Shown: in pieces, positions 47,541-59,743 of the stretch
How the letters are laid out: each line of letters starts with the position of its first letter
Numbering within the stretch: position 1 is the first letter of the stretch
From: Diospyros lotus
Taxonomy: Eukaryota; Streptophyta; Magnoliopsida; Ericales; Ebenaceae
Assembly (NCBI RefSeq): GCF_014633365.1
Contig: NC_068347.1
Span: 27,444,493 to 27,508,492, forward strand
Direction of reading: 5' to 3'
DNA length: 64,000 bases
Program-made: the position numbers and the translations under genes
Notes under the pieces: generated by a model
Databases searched by the model: none
Told to the model about the DNA's origin: nothing
What the model saw: the letters and a program-made list of their open reading frames with translations, nothing else

Positions 47541-48419
47541 GGTGTGTTTGATTGCAAACATAGAATTTGTATGAAAATAAAATATTTTATAGGCAATTGA
47601 ATTGTCTATAATTAAATTCCAAGGAAAATGTCAATTGAAAGTATTTGATTAACTTAATTTTCTACCTATAAATTGTTATATTTTTTCAATTTTTGGTGTT
47701 TGATTGCCATTATTTTTTATAAAAATAATTATATACACACATATAGATAATCAATAATCAACTACATAAAATAGTCAAATATATATATATATTCAAAAAA
47801 TAAATCAAATATACATACACAAAATATTTAAAAAATAAATCAAATATACATACACCCATAAAAATCTGCCACAGCTGTTGTCGCCGCCATTGCCACAGCC
47901 ACGTCACTGCTTGCCCATGGCCTGTGGCCATGGCTGCAGCTGAGTGCTCACCCATGGCTGATGGCCACCATTATTGCCATGGCCACAACCGCCGTCATTG
48001 CTCGTCGTTAACCGCTGGTCGCTGATGGCTAATGACCATGATTGCTGCTCACAGCTCACCATTGTCGATGGATGCTGCTCACTGCTCGTCGTTGTCGATG
48101 GTCATCGTCGCCGCTGCCATTCTCCAGTCACTACCCATGCATTCGCTATCGTCGATGGCCGCCACTGCAAGTCTCTGTTGGTGGGCGATGGTGGAAGAGG
48201 AAACAGTTGTGTGGTGGATAGGTTTTCCATTTCCATGGAAAATGAAATCCAACCTCCCATGGGAAAATCAATTCCAGTAAAAGTGGGAATTGAGGGTCAC
48301 ATGATTACAATATGGTAAATATTTTTCATGAAAAATTTAGCCAATCAAACAACCCAAAAGTTAGAATTTGGGTGAAAAATGACCATTTTTCATGAAAAAT
48401 GTGATCAATCAAACAAGCC
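47541..48419. mobile_element. Inverted-repeat DNA element with GC-rich minisatellite core
   Basis: The ends GGTGTGTTTGATTG (47541-47554) and CAATCAAACAAGCC (48406-48419) are inverted copies (12 of 14). Both are flanked by CTTAG (47536-47540, 48420-48424). A second inverted pair lies inside (TTGGTGTTTGATTGCC 47693-47708; GCCAATCAAACAACCC 48340-48355). Between about 47870 and 48200 the base composition changes to a GC-rich, imperfect repeat of GTCGATGG / CATGGC / GCTGCTCAC units. Open frames of 82 and 114 codons there are repeat-derived. No transposase. Confidence 0.6.
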
Positions 48420-48424
48420 CTTAG

Positions 48425-49797
48425 ATGAACCTTTTGAGAATGACAGATAAATAAACCCCTAATGGTTGTATTAAATGAACTTGTGATTTTAATATTTATT
48501 TCGCTTTCGTTGTTTAAAAAAGATTATAATTTATTTATTTGAGTTTTTATCTGTACCAATCTTTTTAGTATTTTCTCTTAGATTCCTTTAATGGCGAAAT
48601 CTTCGAGAACATGTCGCCATAGTAAACTATGTGTTTGATCTTATTAGAGTAACTAGAATGACACCTTAGGAAATACATTTCTTGATATTCAATCTGCCCT
48701 TACATAGGATGTTCATCCCATCAATGATGATGAGGGCGACAGATCCTATTTTCAACATTTGTCTCAATATACTAACAATACAGAACCATATAAATGCATA
48801 TTTCCACCTCGCAATTTAATAGTTTGATCTATTAACAAATCTCGTACACCAATACACAAGACAACCGTGTTAGTTCAAGTTCAAGGATCAGCTACACCAT
48901 TGTAACTAGACAACATGACCATTATCTACTATGCCATGTGGTCAATCATCGACGTCACATCTGATGCATTGTACTCCAACAACCACTCACGAGTTTACTG
49001 TTAGATATGAACCTTGAAGACCAATTCTAGTGATACAAAAGGAGTCGATCTAGTAATTCTTTAAATATTACTTAAATGACAAGTTTATATTTTTATTTAA
49101 ATTGTAATATGATTTAAATTAAAAAAATATATATCCATTAGTATAATAAATGGTGGTTACCATTATTAAGTACTAAGAATACGAGTTCTGGATAATCCAC
49201 AATTCGTTATACTATAAACATGTTCCTGCCTATAGAGTTCTTAATCTGGATAATAGCAACTCGTAAAAGCCAACACATTGTCTTTCTCTTTATTCAATAT
49301 AGACGGAAGATTGACGAGTCTCGTGCTATTCTGTATGAGATATAAAGGGAAGATAACTAGGTACTCATTACAACAATGAGTTCACTAAACAAGACTGTTA
49401 ACATTGAATCACATGGATTATATCTCACGGGTCAATGATTCAATGTTAGTTGCAGATGTGCAACTAGTTATTAGATTTGAGATGACATGGATATTTATGT
49501 ATTAGTGGATTAGGATATCAGTGATATTATATGGTTGTTCTAATCAAGAATAATCATACGTATCTATGTGCCTAGTTCAGTGATACATGAAATATGTGTG
49601 CATCATACATGGAATCTATCACCTCAAAATTTATAAGGAGGATATCATATACAATAATCACTTGACGATAAATCATTGGTCGAGGTAATGTAACGATAGA
49701 ATGTGTTCCATAAGGTTGTGTCATAATTTGTCAATATTGATTTTGCATTTGGTCATACGACGAGATTAAAAGATTCGACATGTTGATAATTATCTCA
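48425..49797. other. Older unclassified repeat, left part
   Basis: Non-coding. The sequence continues on the far side of the solo LTR insertion (from 55466): the target TATCT/TGTAGG reads through once the insertion is removed. It probably belongs to an old retroelement, but no domains or ends were recognised. Confidence 0.4.
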
Positions 49798-49802
49798 TAT
49801 CT

Positions 49803-52800
49803 TGTAATATCCCGAAATTTAAAAATAAATAATAATTATTTAAACCGATGTTTGAGAGTATTATTGAATATTTGATAATTTAAGAGGAAGTATTTATTTA
49901 TGTGGTTTGAAGAAAATAGGGAATTAAAGGTAATTAATTAAATTATTTGGGAATGGTTAATTATTATTAATTATTGTAATTAATGTGATTATTAAATATT
50001 TGAGGATTTAAGAAAAATAATTATTATTGGGGATTATTTATGGAAATAGTAAAATAAATTTATTGGTGGATTTTTGGAAGTTTTGGGGTGTAAGTGAAAT
50101 AAGAAGACATTGGAGTTTGGGGGTGTGTGTGATTAATGGAAGTTATGGTGCTGAAATGGAATTTTCGAAAGTGGTAAGAGTGTAATATCCTGAAAATTGG
50201 AAAATAAATAAATGATTATTAATTTGGTCGGGAGCAATTAATAATTGTTAAATATTTTTGGGTTTAAGAGAAATATTGATTTGATTTTTATTTGTGGTGA
50301 TTATTGAATATTTGTGGGTTAAAAGGAAATATTAATTTATTTGGGAATTTAGAAATTTAAGAAAAGGTTTATTTATGTTATTTTGGGAAAATAATTATTT
50401 AATTGGGAGTATTTTTGAAAGTGGGAAAATAAATTAAATTAGTGCAATTTCTGAAATTTTGGGGTGCAAGTGTCAATGTAAGGAAATTCGGGTGGAAGGG
50501 AAATTAATGAAAAGCTGTGGGTGTTGGTGTAAAAGTTGAGTCACTTTAAATTTAATTGAAGGCATTAGATAATTGAAGGCATTAGATGGTTGAAGGATGC
50601 AAGTAGAGCGGGCGGTTGCGCGTGCGGGTGGCCTGGCAGGGGACGCGGGATCGAAACCGCGCAGGCGCGCCCGCTGGAGGGTGGGTTTTAGGCTGATTTT
50701 TCAGCCAAACCTTGCCCAAAATGGCGTCGTTTTGGGCAAGGCGATGGGCAGCGAGCCGCGGCCACGTGGCGCGCACTGGTGCGCCTAGCGGCTGCCTCTC
50801 TCACGCCCACTGTTTGCACGCGTTTTAAGGCCAAATTGGCCATATTTTTCTACCGATTTTGCTACCATAAATTGCTACAATTGAAGCTAAAAATTTAGAT
50901 TAAATTGGGAGTGAAGCAGAGAGCTCGGGAGAAGAAGAAGATGGTGCGTAGAGGCTGGAAATCTTGAGGAAAATCGGGAGAAGTTGAGGAATAAGTCAAA
51001 TTTAATTGCGAATTAATTACTCGGTGAGTAAATAATTATGTATTAATAATTTTGTTCGGTTAGAATTTATTTAAAAGTTTGATTCTAGTAATTGTGGATG
51101 ATTATGCTATGTTATGTGTAATAATTTGTTGCGTAAGTATATATATATATTTATATATATATATCTACACGAATGCACTGTGTGCAAGTAGTGAGCGTGT
51201 ATGTTAATTTGTTTGTGAGGGTTAAACACAGTGAGTGTGCCGTGTGCTAATTTATATATCTATATGTATATATGTGAAATCAGTGTGTGAGTGTGACTCA
51301 GTGGGTGAATGCAATGAAATAAGGATAAGAGAAAAGTTAAGGAATGCGTGGTCGTGTAAGCATATGGGTGAAGATATTTGTATATGCTGCTAAGCAAATA
51401 TATATATATATATTTCTATGTTTATAAGTTAAGCAGAATGTCCCTGGTGCATATTGGTGAGTTATTAATAGTATATATTAATTAATTAATTACATATATA
51501 TTGAGGATGTTATTGATGTGATATAATTTAAATCTAATATAAGGCTCGTCGGGATTTTATTTACGGTGTGCCTACGTGGGATTTTAGTCAATTAAATTTA
51601 ATTAATGTGAGCCACGGGTTTTATTAATCGCTATTAAACGTTTTACTTCGCAGCGGAAGCGCAAGAAGGGTCAAAAACGACCGTGTAAAGGCAAGCTCCT
51701 AACCCTCTCTTCATGATTTTTAATTCTCGTGAAAAACCCCGTGATTTCCTGTATTTTACCACCTCCCGTACTTTAATTCGGCACCTAACCTTATTTGTTG
51801 AGTTATTATTCAGTGTTTTAAGTTAAATTAAATCCGAGACATCTAGAGTTTCATTTGTTGTGAACTTACGGGGGTTTGTACCGCCCCTACTCCTTTTGGG
51901 AATGATGCTGACCCAGCTTGGGAACTAGGTTCCTAGACGTGCGGATTTATTTACGATTTTATTGGGTTTATTTACAGTTTTTTCTGGATTTATTTATAGT
52001 TTGGTTAGAGCTATCGAGCAGTAGGGCAGGGGTCGGTTGTTGGTGACGTTGGGGTGGACTATTGTATGGCCCTGATGTGGACTGTCGGATGGACACTCCT
52101 TGTCACTGACCGTTGACCGGTGCCGGGCACTGCTGACTAGCTCTGCCAGTATGTGATTTACTGCACGTTTAGATTTATTATATTGTTGTTCATGATTTGA
52201 TATGCACATGGGTACGGGTTGCATATTGGGATATTCATTTACTGAGTATGCTTGGACACGGACATGCTAGCTTAGTTAGGTTGCATCCAGCACGGGCATA
52301 CGCATCGCGTGTGGTTTACTATGTGGGCGGAGCATGGCCTGATGCCTGGATGTATAGGCGTCTTGTATCACGTTGATGCTCACTACGCCATTGCATTTTA
52401 TGTGCATTGCATGGCTACTGGTAGTATTTAGTTCTCAGACGGGAGTACTGTTCCGATGGAGCCTATGGCTCGGCTGTCGGGAGTACCGACAGGGATACGG
52501 GTGGCGGGAGTACCGACCCGGGGTGGCGCGCACAGGATGCTGGAGGTATTTGTTACCGTCTAGGGCAACGACAGGTTGGTATGAGACTTGGGTGTCAGGT
52601 GTCTTATGTGGGCCCCAAGGACCGGTATGTGCTTTTATTTTGTTATGCTATTGAGCTGTTGTATTGTAGCGTCTCATGGCTTGTGTGTACCTGGGGGTTT
52701 GTTCTGGGGAGAGATTTTTTGTTTTGTGTAGCCTTCAGCCTTTCTTTCCTTATGCTTGCTGAGTCTCTCGACTCACCTTGCTTTCCATCATTCCAGGTAG

Positions 52801-55460
52801 TGGCGGCGTGGGCCATGGCAAGGGAGTCAGCTTTTAGCGACAGAGTCGGTATGGTGTACAGGCAGTTCCGTCAATCCCTGTCAACTCTGATGTCTTAGCA
52901 TGATTTACTCTATTATTTTGTACTGTGTCAGGTCTTTCCTCGAGTCTCGTGTATGTTGGCACAGGAGTCTGTGTTTATTTATTTATCATATGATCGCTGT
53001 GATAGCGGGGTACCCATAGTGCATGCATGTGTTTAGCTTCATTTCTGCTATTCTTATTTTGTGTATGCATGCCAGGGTGGCTTTGTCTCGTGTCTCATTC
53101 TTTTTCCTCTCATAGGCGCTCTCGTTCGGGTAGTCCGGGTGTTTGGGGATATCCAGGCAGGGGTGCTTACACAGAGAATCACTTTAAGTATAATTCTGTA
53201 TGCATATATGTTGAGTGAGGGCAGCCAGCGTGGATGGTCGCGCGTGCAAGGAAGCAGCTGGAGGTCGCGGGTTCGAGGCCTGGGGCTTGTGCGCGCGGAA
53301 GAAAAATTTTGGCTGATTTTTAGCTAAAGCGTTTTGGGCAAGGCGGTGGTGCATTGAGGCTGCCACGCGGCAGCCGTTAGTGGTCCATTTTATTTTCTTT
53401 TTAAGTTGCAATTTGCAACGAAAATTGGAGAAAAATCGGGCATCTTCGAGCAGCAGCCAGAGGAAGAAAAACAGGAAAGAAGAAGAGCGTGCCAGGGGCA
53501 TTTTTGGAGAAAAAATTAGGGATTAAACCGAGTTTAATTGTAGTTTAATTAGTCAAGTGAGTAGAGAATTATGTATTAAATATTTTGTACGGTCGAAATT
53601 TTATTTCAGATCCAATTTTATTATTTTTGAGAGTTTATTTTATTTTACAATGTGTATTATTTTGATGACATTCAAGCGTAAAAACGCTGTAATCAGCTAA
53701 AACGAGGCAAGCTTCGCTCTACCCTTATGATCTCCTTTCATTTTATGAATCCTACGCCTTCCCTTAATTCTTTTCGGTGTCGTGTATTAATTATATAAAT
53801 TGAGAATGTTACTGGCATGATTTAATTTAAATTAAATATAAGACTTGTTGGGGTTTTATTTATGGTGTGCCTACGTGAGATTTTAGACGGATAAATTATT
53901 TATATTATACGGTTAGATTTAATTAATGCGATCCACGATTTTATTAATCGCTATTAAACGTTTTACTTCGCAGCAGGAGTGTAAGAAAGGCAAGAAACGA
54001 CGTGTAAAAGCAAGTTCCTAACCCTCTCTCCTGTTCTTTAATTCTCGTGAAAGACTCTGTGATTTGTCGTACTTTATCCTCTCCCTTACTCTAATTCAGC
54101 GTCTAGCATTATTTATTGAGTTGTTATTCATTGGGTTTAATTTAAATTAAATCCGGGACTTCTAGAATTTTATTTGTTGTAAACCTACGGGGGTTTGTAC
54201 CGCCCTTATTCCTTTCGGAATGATGTCGAACCCAATTTGGGAACTAGGTTCCTAGATGTGTGGGTTTATTTATGATTTTCTCGAGTTTATTTATGGTTCG
54301 GCTAGAGCTATCGAGTAGTGGGGCAGGGATCGGCTATTTGGTGACGTGGAGTAAACTGTTGGACGACCCTGAGATGGACCGTTGGGTGAACACTCCTAGT
54401 CACTGACAGTTGACCAGTGCCGGACACTATTGATTAGCTCTGCCATTATGTGGTTGATTACATGACTCGTTATGTTATATTACATATCATGATTTGATAT
54501 GCACATGGGTATGGGATGAATCTTGGGATATTCATTTATTGAGTATGCTTGGACACAGACATACTAGCTTGGTTAGGTTGCATCCAGCACGGGCATATGC
54601 ATTGCGTGTGGTTTACTATATGGGCGGAGCATGACCTGATGCCTGGATGTATGGGCGCCAGTGTATCACGTTGATGCTCACTACGCCATTGCATTTTTAT
54701 GTGCATTGCATGGTTACTGGTAGTTATTAATTCTTGAACGGGAGGACTGTTCCGAGGGAGCCTATGGCTCGGGTGTCGAGAGTACCGACATGGACACACG
54801 GGTGACGAGAGCACCGACCCGGGATGGCGCGCACAAGTTTGTGGAGATATATGTTACCTTTCAGGGCAACGGCAGGTTGGTATGGGACTTGGGTGCTGTG
54901 TGTCTTGTGTGGGCCCCGATGACCGGTATGTGTTTTATTATGCTATATTGTTATGTTGTAGTGTCTCATGCCTTGTGTGTACCTGGAGATTTATTTTGGG
55001 GGGAGTTTTCTAGATATGTTCAGCCTTTCTTTTTTTTTTTATGCTTGCTGAGTCTCTCGACTCACTTTGTTTGTTCATCATTCCAGGTAGTGGCAGCGTG
55101 GGCCATGGGTAAGGGAGTTAGCTTTTAACGGCAGAGTCAGTATGGTGTACAGGCAGTCCCGTCAATCCCTGTCAACTCTGATGGTTGAGTAGGATTTACT
55201 CTATTATTTTTACTGTGCCAGGTCATTGCTCGAGTCTTGTGTATGTTGGCATATGAGTCTGTTTTCATTTATTGATCTTATGACCGCTATGCTAGCGGTG
55301 TTCTCGTAGTGCATGCATGTTTAGCTTTGCTTCCGCTGCTCTTATTTTTGAGTATGCATGCCAGGGTGGTTCTTGTCTCGTGTTTCATTCTTTTTCCTTC
55401 CGTAGGCGCTCCCGTTCGGGTAGTCCGGGTGGTTGGGATATCTAGGCGGGGGTGTTTACA
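49803..55460 (+). mobile_element. Large solo LTR (outer), interrupted by a related solo LTR
   Basis: Starts TGTAATATCCCG, ends GGGGGTGTTTACA, and is flanked by the 5-base repeat TATCT (49798-49802, 55461-55465). Removing the inner insertion (50181-53171 plus one repeat copy) leaves about 2.66 kb of continuous LTR. No primer-binding site, internal domain or second LTR was found, as expected after LTR-LTR recombination. Length and terminal sequence suggest a Ty3-gypsy lineage with long LTRs (Del/Tekay type), which is inference. Strand is arbitrary. Confidence 0.82.
50181..53171 (+). mobile_element. Large solo LTR (inner), same family
   Basis: 2991 bases, TGTAATATCCTG...GGGGTGCTTACA, flanked by AAGAG (50176-50180) and CAGAG (53172-53176), 4 of 5 identical. 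It aligns along its length with the outer LTR: GCTTGCTGAGTCTCTCGACT occurs at about 52755 and 55041, and CGCTATTAAACGTTTTACTT at about 51630 and 53950. The insertion point splits the outer copy precisely, AAGAG|...|AATCACTTTAAG. Confidence 0.82.
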
Positions 55461-55465
55461 TATCT

Positions 55466-56705
55466 TGTAGGAATATAGGATGATAGAAGAATTGTATTAC
55501 ATGGTATTGTAATAAAAAAGTTTATAATACCCGCTTCACAATAAATTAGGTAATCATAATATATTACTAAATGTCGCTCATGATTTACAAGAATTAATAA
55601 TTGATTATTCTTGTTATCAATTTATTTGTGAATCTATAAAGCCTGATCCAAATAAAATCACTTTAAAATAAAAAAAGATAAATTAATAATTTTATAATAA
55701 CTAATAATAGTATATTTATTTATTTGATAAATAAAAATAATTAAATAATTATATTGTTAATATAATTATTTAATTATTAATTGGATTAAGCTTTTTACTA
55801 GCACATTAAGTTTGACCCAATAGTACTATTGGATTGGATTTAATACAATTAAACTTTATTGGATTGGGTTTAGCCCAATAACATTAAATGAAATGAGCTT
55901 GAGAAGCCCAATCCATTAAAGGAATAGAGTTATGTTGAAAACTTTATAAATAACTCCATTAACCCTTCGTTTATACATTCTTTGAACACTTGAGAGTTGA
56001 GAGAACTTTTAGAGAGTGTGTGTGAATCAAAAAGTGAATTTTAAATTTCGAGAAAATTTCTACTTTCTCTTATATTGAGATTCTTGGATCTAAGTGTTTT
56101 CAAGTGAACTGACTTAACATCCTACACTTGGAGGATTATATAGCGGGGAACCTAATGGTGAAATCGAATTTCATCAAAAGGTATTTTTTCATTTTTGCCT
56201 TTAATTTTTGTAAACCATAATTTGCGAAAAACGTGATATCGTAGATTAAATTTTATTCTGATGCGCATATGATGAGATATATGTAATCCAACATTTATTA
56301 GAGACATCTCCATGTCATATGGCATGTGACATACCATTCGTTACTATTAATAACTCATATTGATCAATGGTAGTAAAGTACGTGATAGTCCATACTCGAC
56401 TAATCTAAGTTTTCATATAAAGAATCTAAGGATCGAGAATCTTTTAAAAAGTCATGTTACTAGATATTCTTGTCACATAGTCTCAACATCTTGAGAATAA
56501 AATTATCAAACAAAAGATCTAAGGACTTATTCATACAAGAACTAAAGAGTTTACGAATGAAGATAAATTTGTATTTTATTGATATATACAAATATACAAT
56601 AAATGTATTACAACCTCACAAGACGCAATTCAAATCTAGCATTAGGGTATATACTACTAACATAAAATATCTGATTACTTTACTAAGGTTATATCATCAC
56701 TTATT
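55466..56705. other. Older unclassified repeat, right part
   Basis: Continuation of the repeat at 48425-49797 after the solo LTR. AT-rich, with a TTGGATTGGGTTTAGCCCAA palindrome near 55860-55880. No coding content. Confidence 0.4.
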
Positions 56706-56709
56706 TTAG

Positions 56710-57010
56710 TAGTGATTGTTTAAATACTCTTACTCAATTCAAATATTAATTAGTCGAGTATAACGCTTGTTACTCAAATAAAATATTTCCTTAATTAGAA
56801 AAATATTACTCTATTCAGCTAAAATGTTTGTTGATTAGTCTTCAAATTCTAACACTTTTTACTCGATTACAAATATGCAATTAATCGAGTAATGTTTGAA
56901 AGTTAGTTACAATTGACTTTCCTGAACACATATGCTCGATTGATAATGAGCTTGCTCGAGTTTACTCAAGTAAATGACATGTTAATCAATTAAAAAACAC
57001 TATTACTCAA
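56710..57010. repeat. Degenerate TTACTCGATTAA-type minisatellite, copy 2
   Basis: Recurring TTACTCGATTA, TTACTCAATTAA, TAATCGAGTAA and related forms at irregular 15-35 base spacing, as at 42360-42850. Shared motifs suggest the two loci are parts of the same repeat family. Confidence 0.6.
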
Positions 57011-58130
57011 TTAACAACTTAATTTCAATTAAGAGCATATGCTTTTAACTAAACATCAAAATCAAATATTCAACAATATTGTTCAAAGTGATGCCGACAA
57101 CAACAAAGACAACAGTAAGGTCAAATATATACATATATATATATTATATATTTATTCTCTTTCTATAATGATGAAGGTTGTTCACAAAGATAACAATGAA
57201 CACTGATGAGGTTTGCTAACACGAGTTCTTTCTCTCTTTTCTTTGAACTCATATCTTGGTTCAATAAGAAGTTAGGTGATAAACCTAGGTAACGAACCTA
57301 GATGGATTCACTACATGCCGACATGGAATCTACTAGGTTCATCATTAACATGTCAGCATGAAACCTACTACATTAGTGATGAACCCACTTGGTTTCGTGT
57401 TGGCATCAATTTATTTTTTATTTTTCAATCAAATGAGATATGAGGGAGAATTAAGGGTAAATTGGTTATTTTACCTTTTTCATTTAACAACATGAGCGAT
57501 TATTGCTATTTTTGAAACGTCAAATATTTTCTACAATTTTATCAAACCTTAACGGTATTTTTTGCAATTTATGCTTTTTATAAATGTAAGTTAATGTGGC
57601 AAAAACTATTAAGTTAACAACCACATTAGCCGCATCTATAGATCACATAAACATTTAATGATTTTTATTAAAATAGTATTTATTAAAATAATTAAGATAA
57701 GTCTCTATTGAGATAACTTATCTATAAAGTTCAAGATAAGTTGTCTGAATATAGATGATGGATAAATTTATCTTAAAAGTTTAAAATAAGGAGTAATGTG
57801 ACTTTTTTCAAAAAATTTAACAAATACAATGAAAAACACTTTTGTTATAAATATTTTTTATATCCCATATTTTTCGATCTATATAACAAACACTACCTAA
57901 TAGAATATTAACATTTGTTTAAAATTAAAATAAATTTAAAGTTGGATAAAAAAGTAAGAGTTTGTTAAAATTAAAAAAATAATATAAATTTGGATACTAA
58001 TATTAAAAAAAATAAAAATTCAATAAAAATTGATGCAAGGTAAAATTTGATTTTTTTTCCTCTTTTGTGCAATTACCTTTACTTATTTTATAAAAATATA
58101 TTCCAATTTAGCCACTCTCCTGCTACTAAA
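57011..58130. other. AT-rich repeat-like DNA
   Basis: Contains a block with imperfect repeats of ATGCCGACATGGAATCTACT / ATGTCAGCATGAAACCTACT (57316-57385). No gene or clear element ends. Confidence 0.4.
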
Positions 58131-58439
58131 TCATGAACATATTTCTAGGCTTGACCATGGTTATGGAACTGGGGATCCTAGTTTCAATTTGAATCAATTT
58201 GAATGAAAGCACAATATATTACAATATGTTATATATTTAATTTTTAATAAAAAAATAAATTTGAACTTAATTTATATAAATTAAATTGTGTACATATGCT
58301 TTTGGGTTTAAAAGAATCAAAGTTCATATAATTCACTTACTATTTGAATTTGTTATCTTGATCGAAATTATTTTTGAAAATTTCAATTATTATGGTTTCA
58401 ATTGTAATCTCATATAAATCTTTATTATTATTGCCGACG

Positions 58440-59640
58440 ATCTCTTATTGTCTAAGTTTTCATTTTTGTCCAATCATCCACATAAGCTTGTGCCTCAAGC
58501 AATTCAAGAGTTATACTTGATCGTGTCTCGTCCAAAATACTTTTTTTCGTACTAAATGCTTGTTCAGCTACCATCATTAAGATAGAAGTTGCTAAAATTC
58601 GTGATAAAATAGGAATAGTGTTTTAATGTTTTTTCCATCATTATAAAATTAAAAAATCTTTTAAAGATGACAAATATTAAACTCAAAATAAGTTGTTAGA
58701 TATAAATCAATTTCAAATGTAGAATTTGATAAATTTCTTCGTTTCTTTTGCCTTTTAAATAATAATTATTCCACCTTAATCATTTTAAAAAATTCTTCTT
58801 TAAAGATTGAGAAGATTCTTAAGTAACATTACTAAAATTAACACTAAACTCAATATACATATAAAAAATTAACTTCCTAATATAATTTAGTCATAATCAG
58901 TTTTTCCTATAAACATTCAACGTGCAAATTTAAATAACCAAACAAACCATTTAATTTACGTCTAAGATAAAAAAAAACAATAGCAACAAGATAAATTCCA
59001 GGAATTTTATCAAAATAATTGCACCATTTTATTTCCATAAAACTAATTGTTTCTTTTAACTCTTTATTATATTTTCATACCATTGCATAACAGTTACAAT
59101 ATTAATGCATACCATTAAAAATAATGAAGGTATAACATAAATACTGTATAATGTAACATCATTAAACACTTTAATAAATTTATTTATTTTTTCACAAATA
59201 TCCCATTGTGGGGATATAAAACAATAGAGCTAACATTATAACTATTTTTTTCCGTTTCTATAAAGTGAATGAAGTGTAAATATAAGAGTGGTTCTAGGCA
59301 TACATTTAGCTGATGGATTTAAAGCATTTTGACAATAATTAATTATACTTTTTACTAAAACTAAAAGATAAATGTTTATTATAAATAATTTTTGTTAATT
59401 GTTCCTTATTTTTTTCATTGGGCCAAACAAAAAGAAATGAGGGATTAGAAGGTTCAAATCCGATTATTTGAGATTTGTGTCTTATCAATACCCATTTGAG
59501 TTGCATGCTTGCTATTCAAATACTTCCCAAACCTCCTACATACACTGCAATCTTTGTATTTAAATTGTTGCTCATAATAATTGCAAGTGACTTGTATAGA
59601 TTCATCAACCAAATAATTTTTTTTTTTAAATGTACATTGA
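58440..59640 (-). pseudogene. hAT-family transposase remnant
   Basis: On the minus strand, a BED-type zinc-finger region is visible at about 59620-59470 (VTCNYYEQQFKYKDC...KYLNSKHATQ). A middle segment lies near 59080-58970 (ETISFMEIKWCNYFDKIPG). The C-terminal dimerisation block follows at 58617-58465 (FPILSRILATSILMMVAEQA then FSTKKSILDETRSSI). This is the order in plant Ac/hAT transposases. Many stops and frameshifts; not functional. Its upstream flank is cut by the solo LTR at 59744 and seems to resume at 62735-63250. Confidence 0.75.
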
Positions 59641-59743
59641 AAATGTTGAATTTATAATATTTTTTATTTTTTGTAGATTGTTCTTTTTGTTGATTATCAC
59701 CTTCATCATCAATGTTTATGTGTTAAGATTCTTGTATAGAAAT

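Noticed and set aside
47974..48318. 114-codon open frame
   Set aside because: Made of the GTCGATGG minisatellite; no independent evidence of coding.
52373..52898. 93- and 105-codon open frames in the large LTR
   Set aside because: They lie wholly in LTR sequence, are not conserved between the two LTR copies, and have no domain.
59445..59470. tRNA B-box-like GGTTCAAATCCGA
   Set aside because: Falls inside the hAT transposase relic; no A box.
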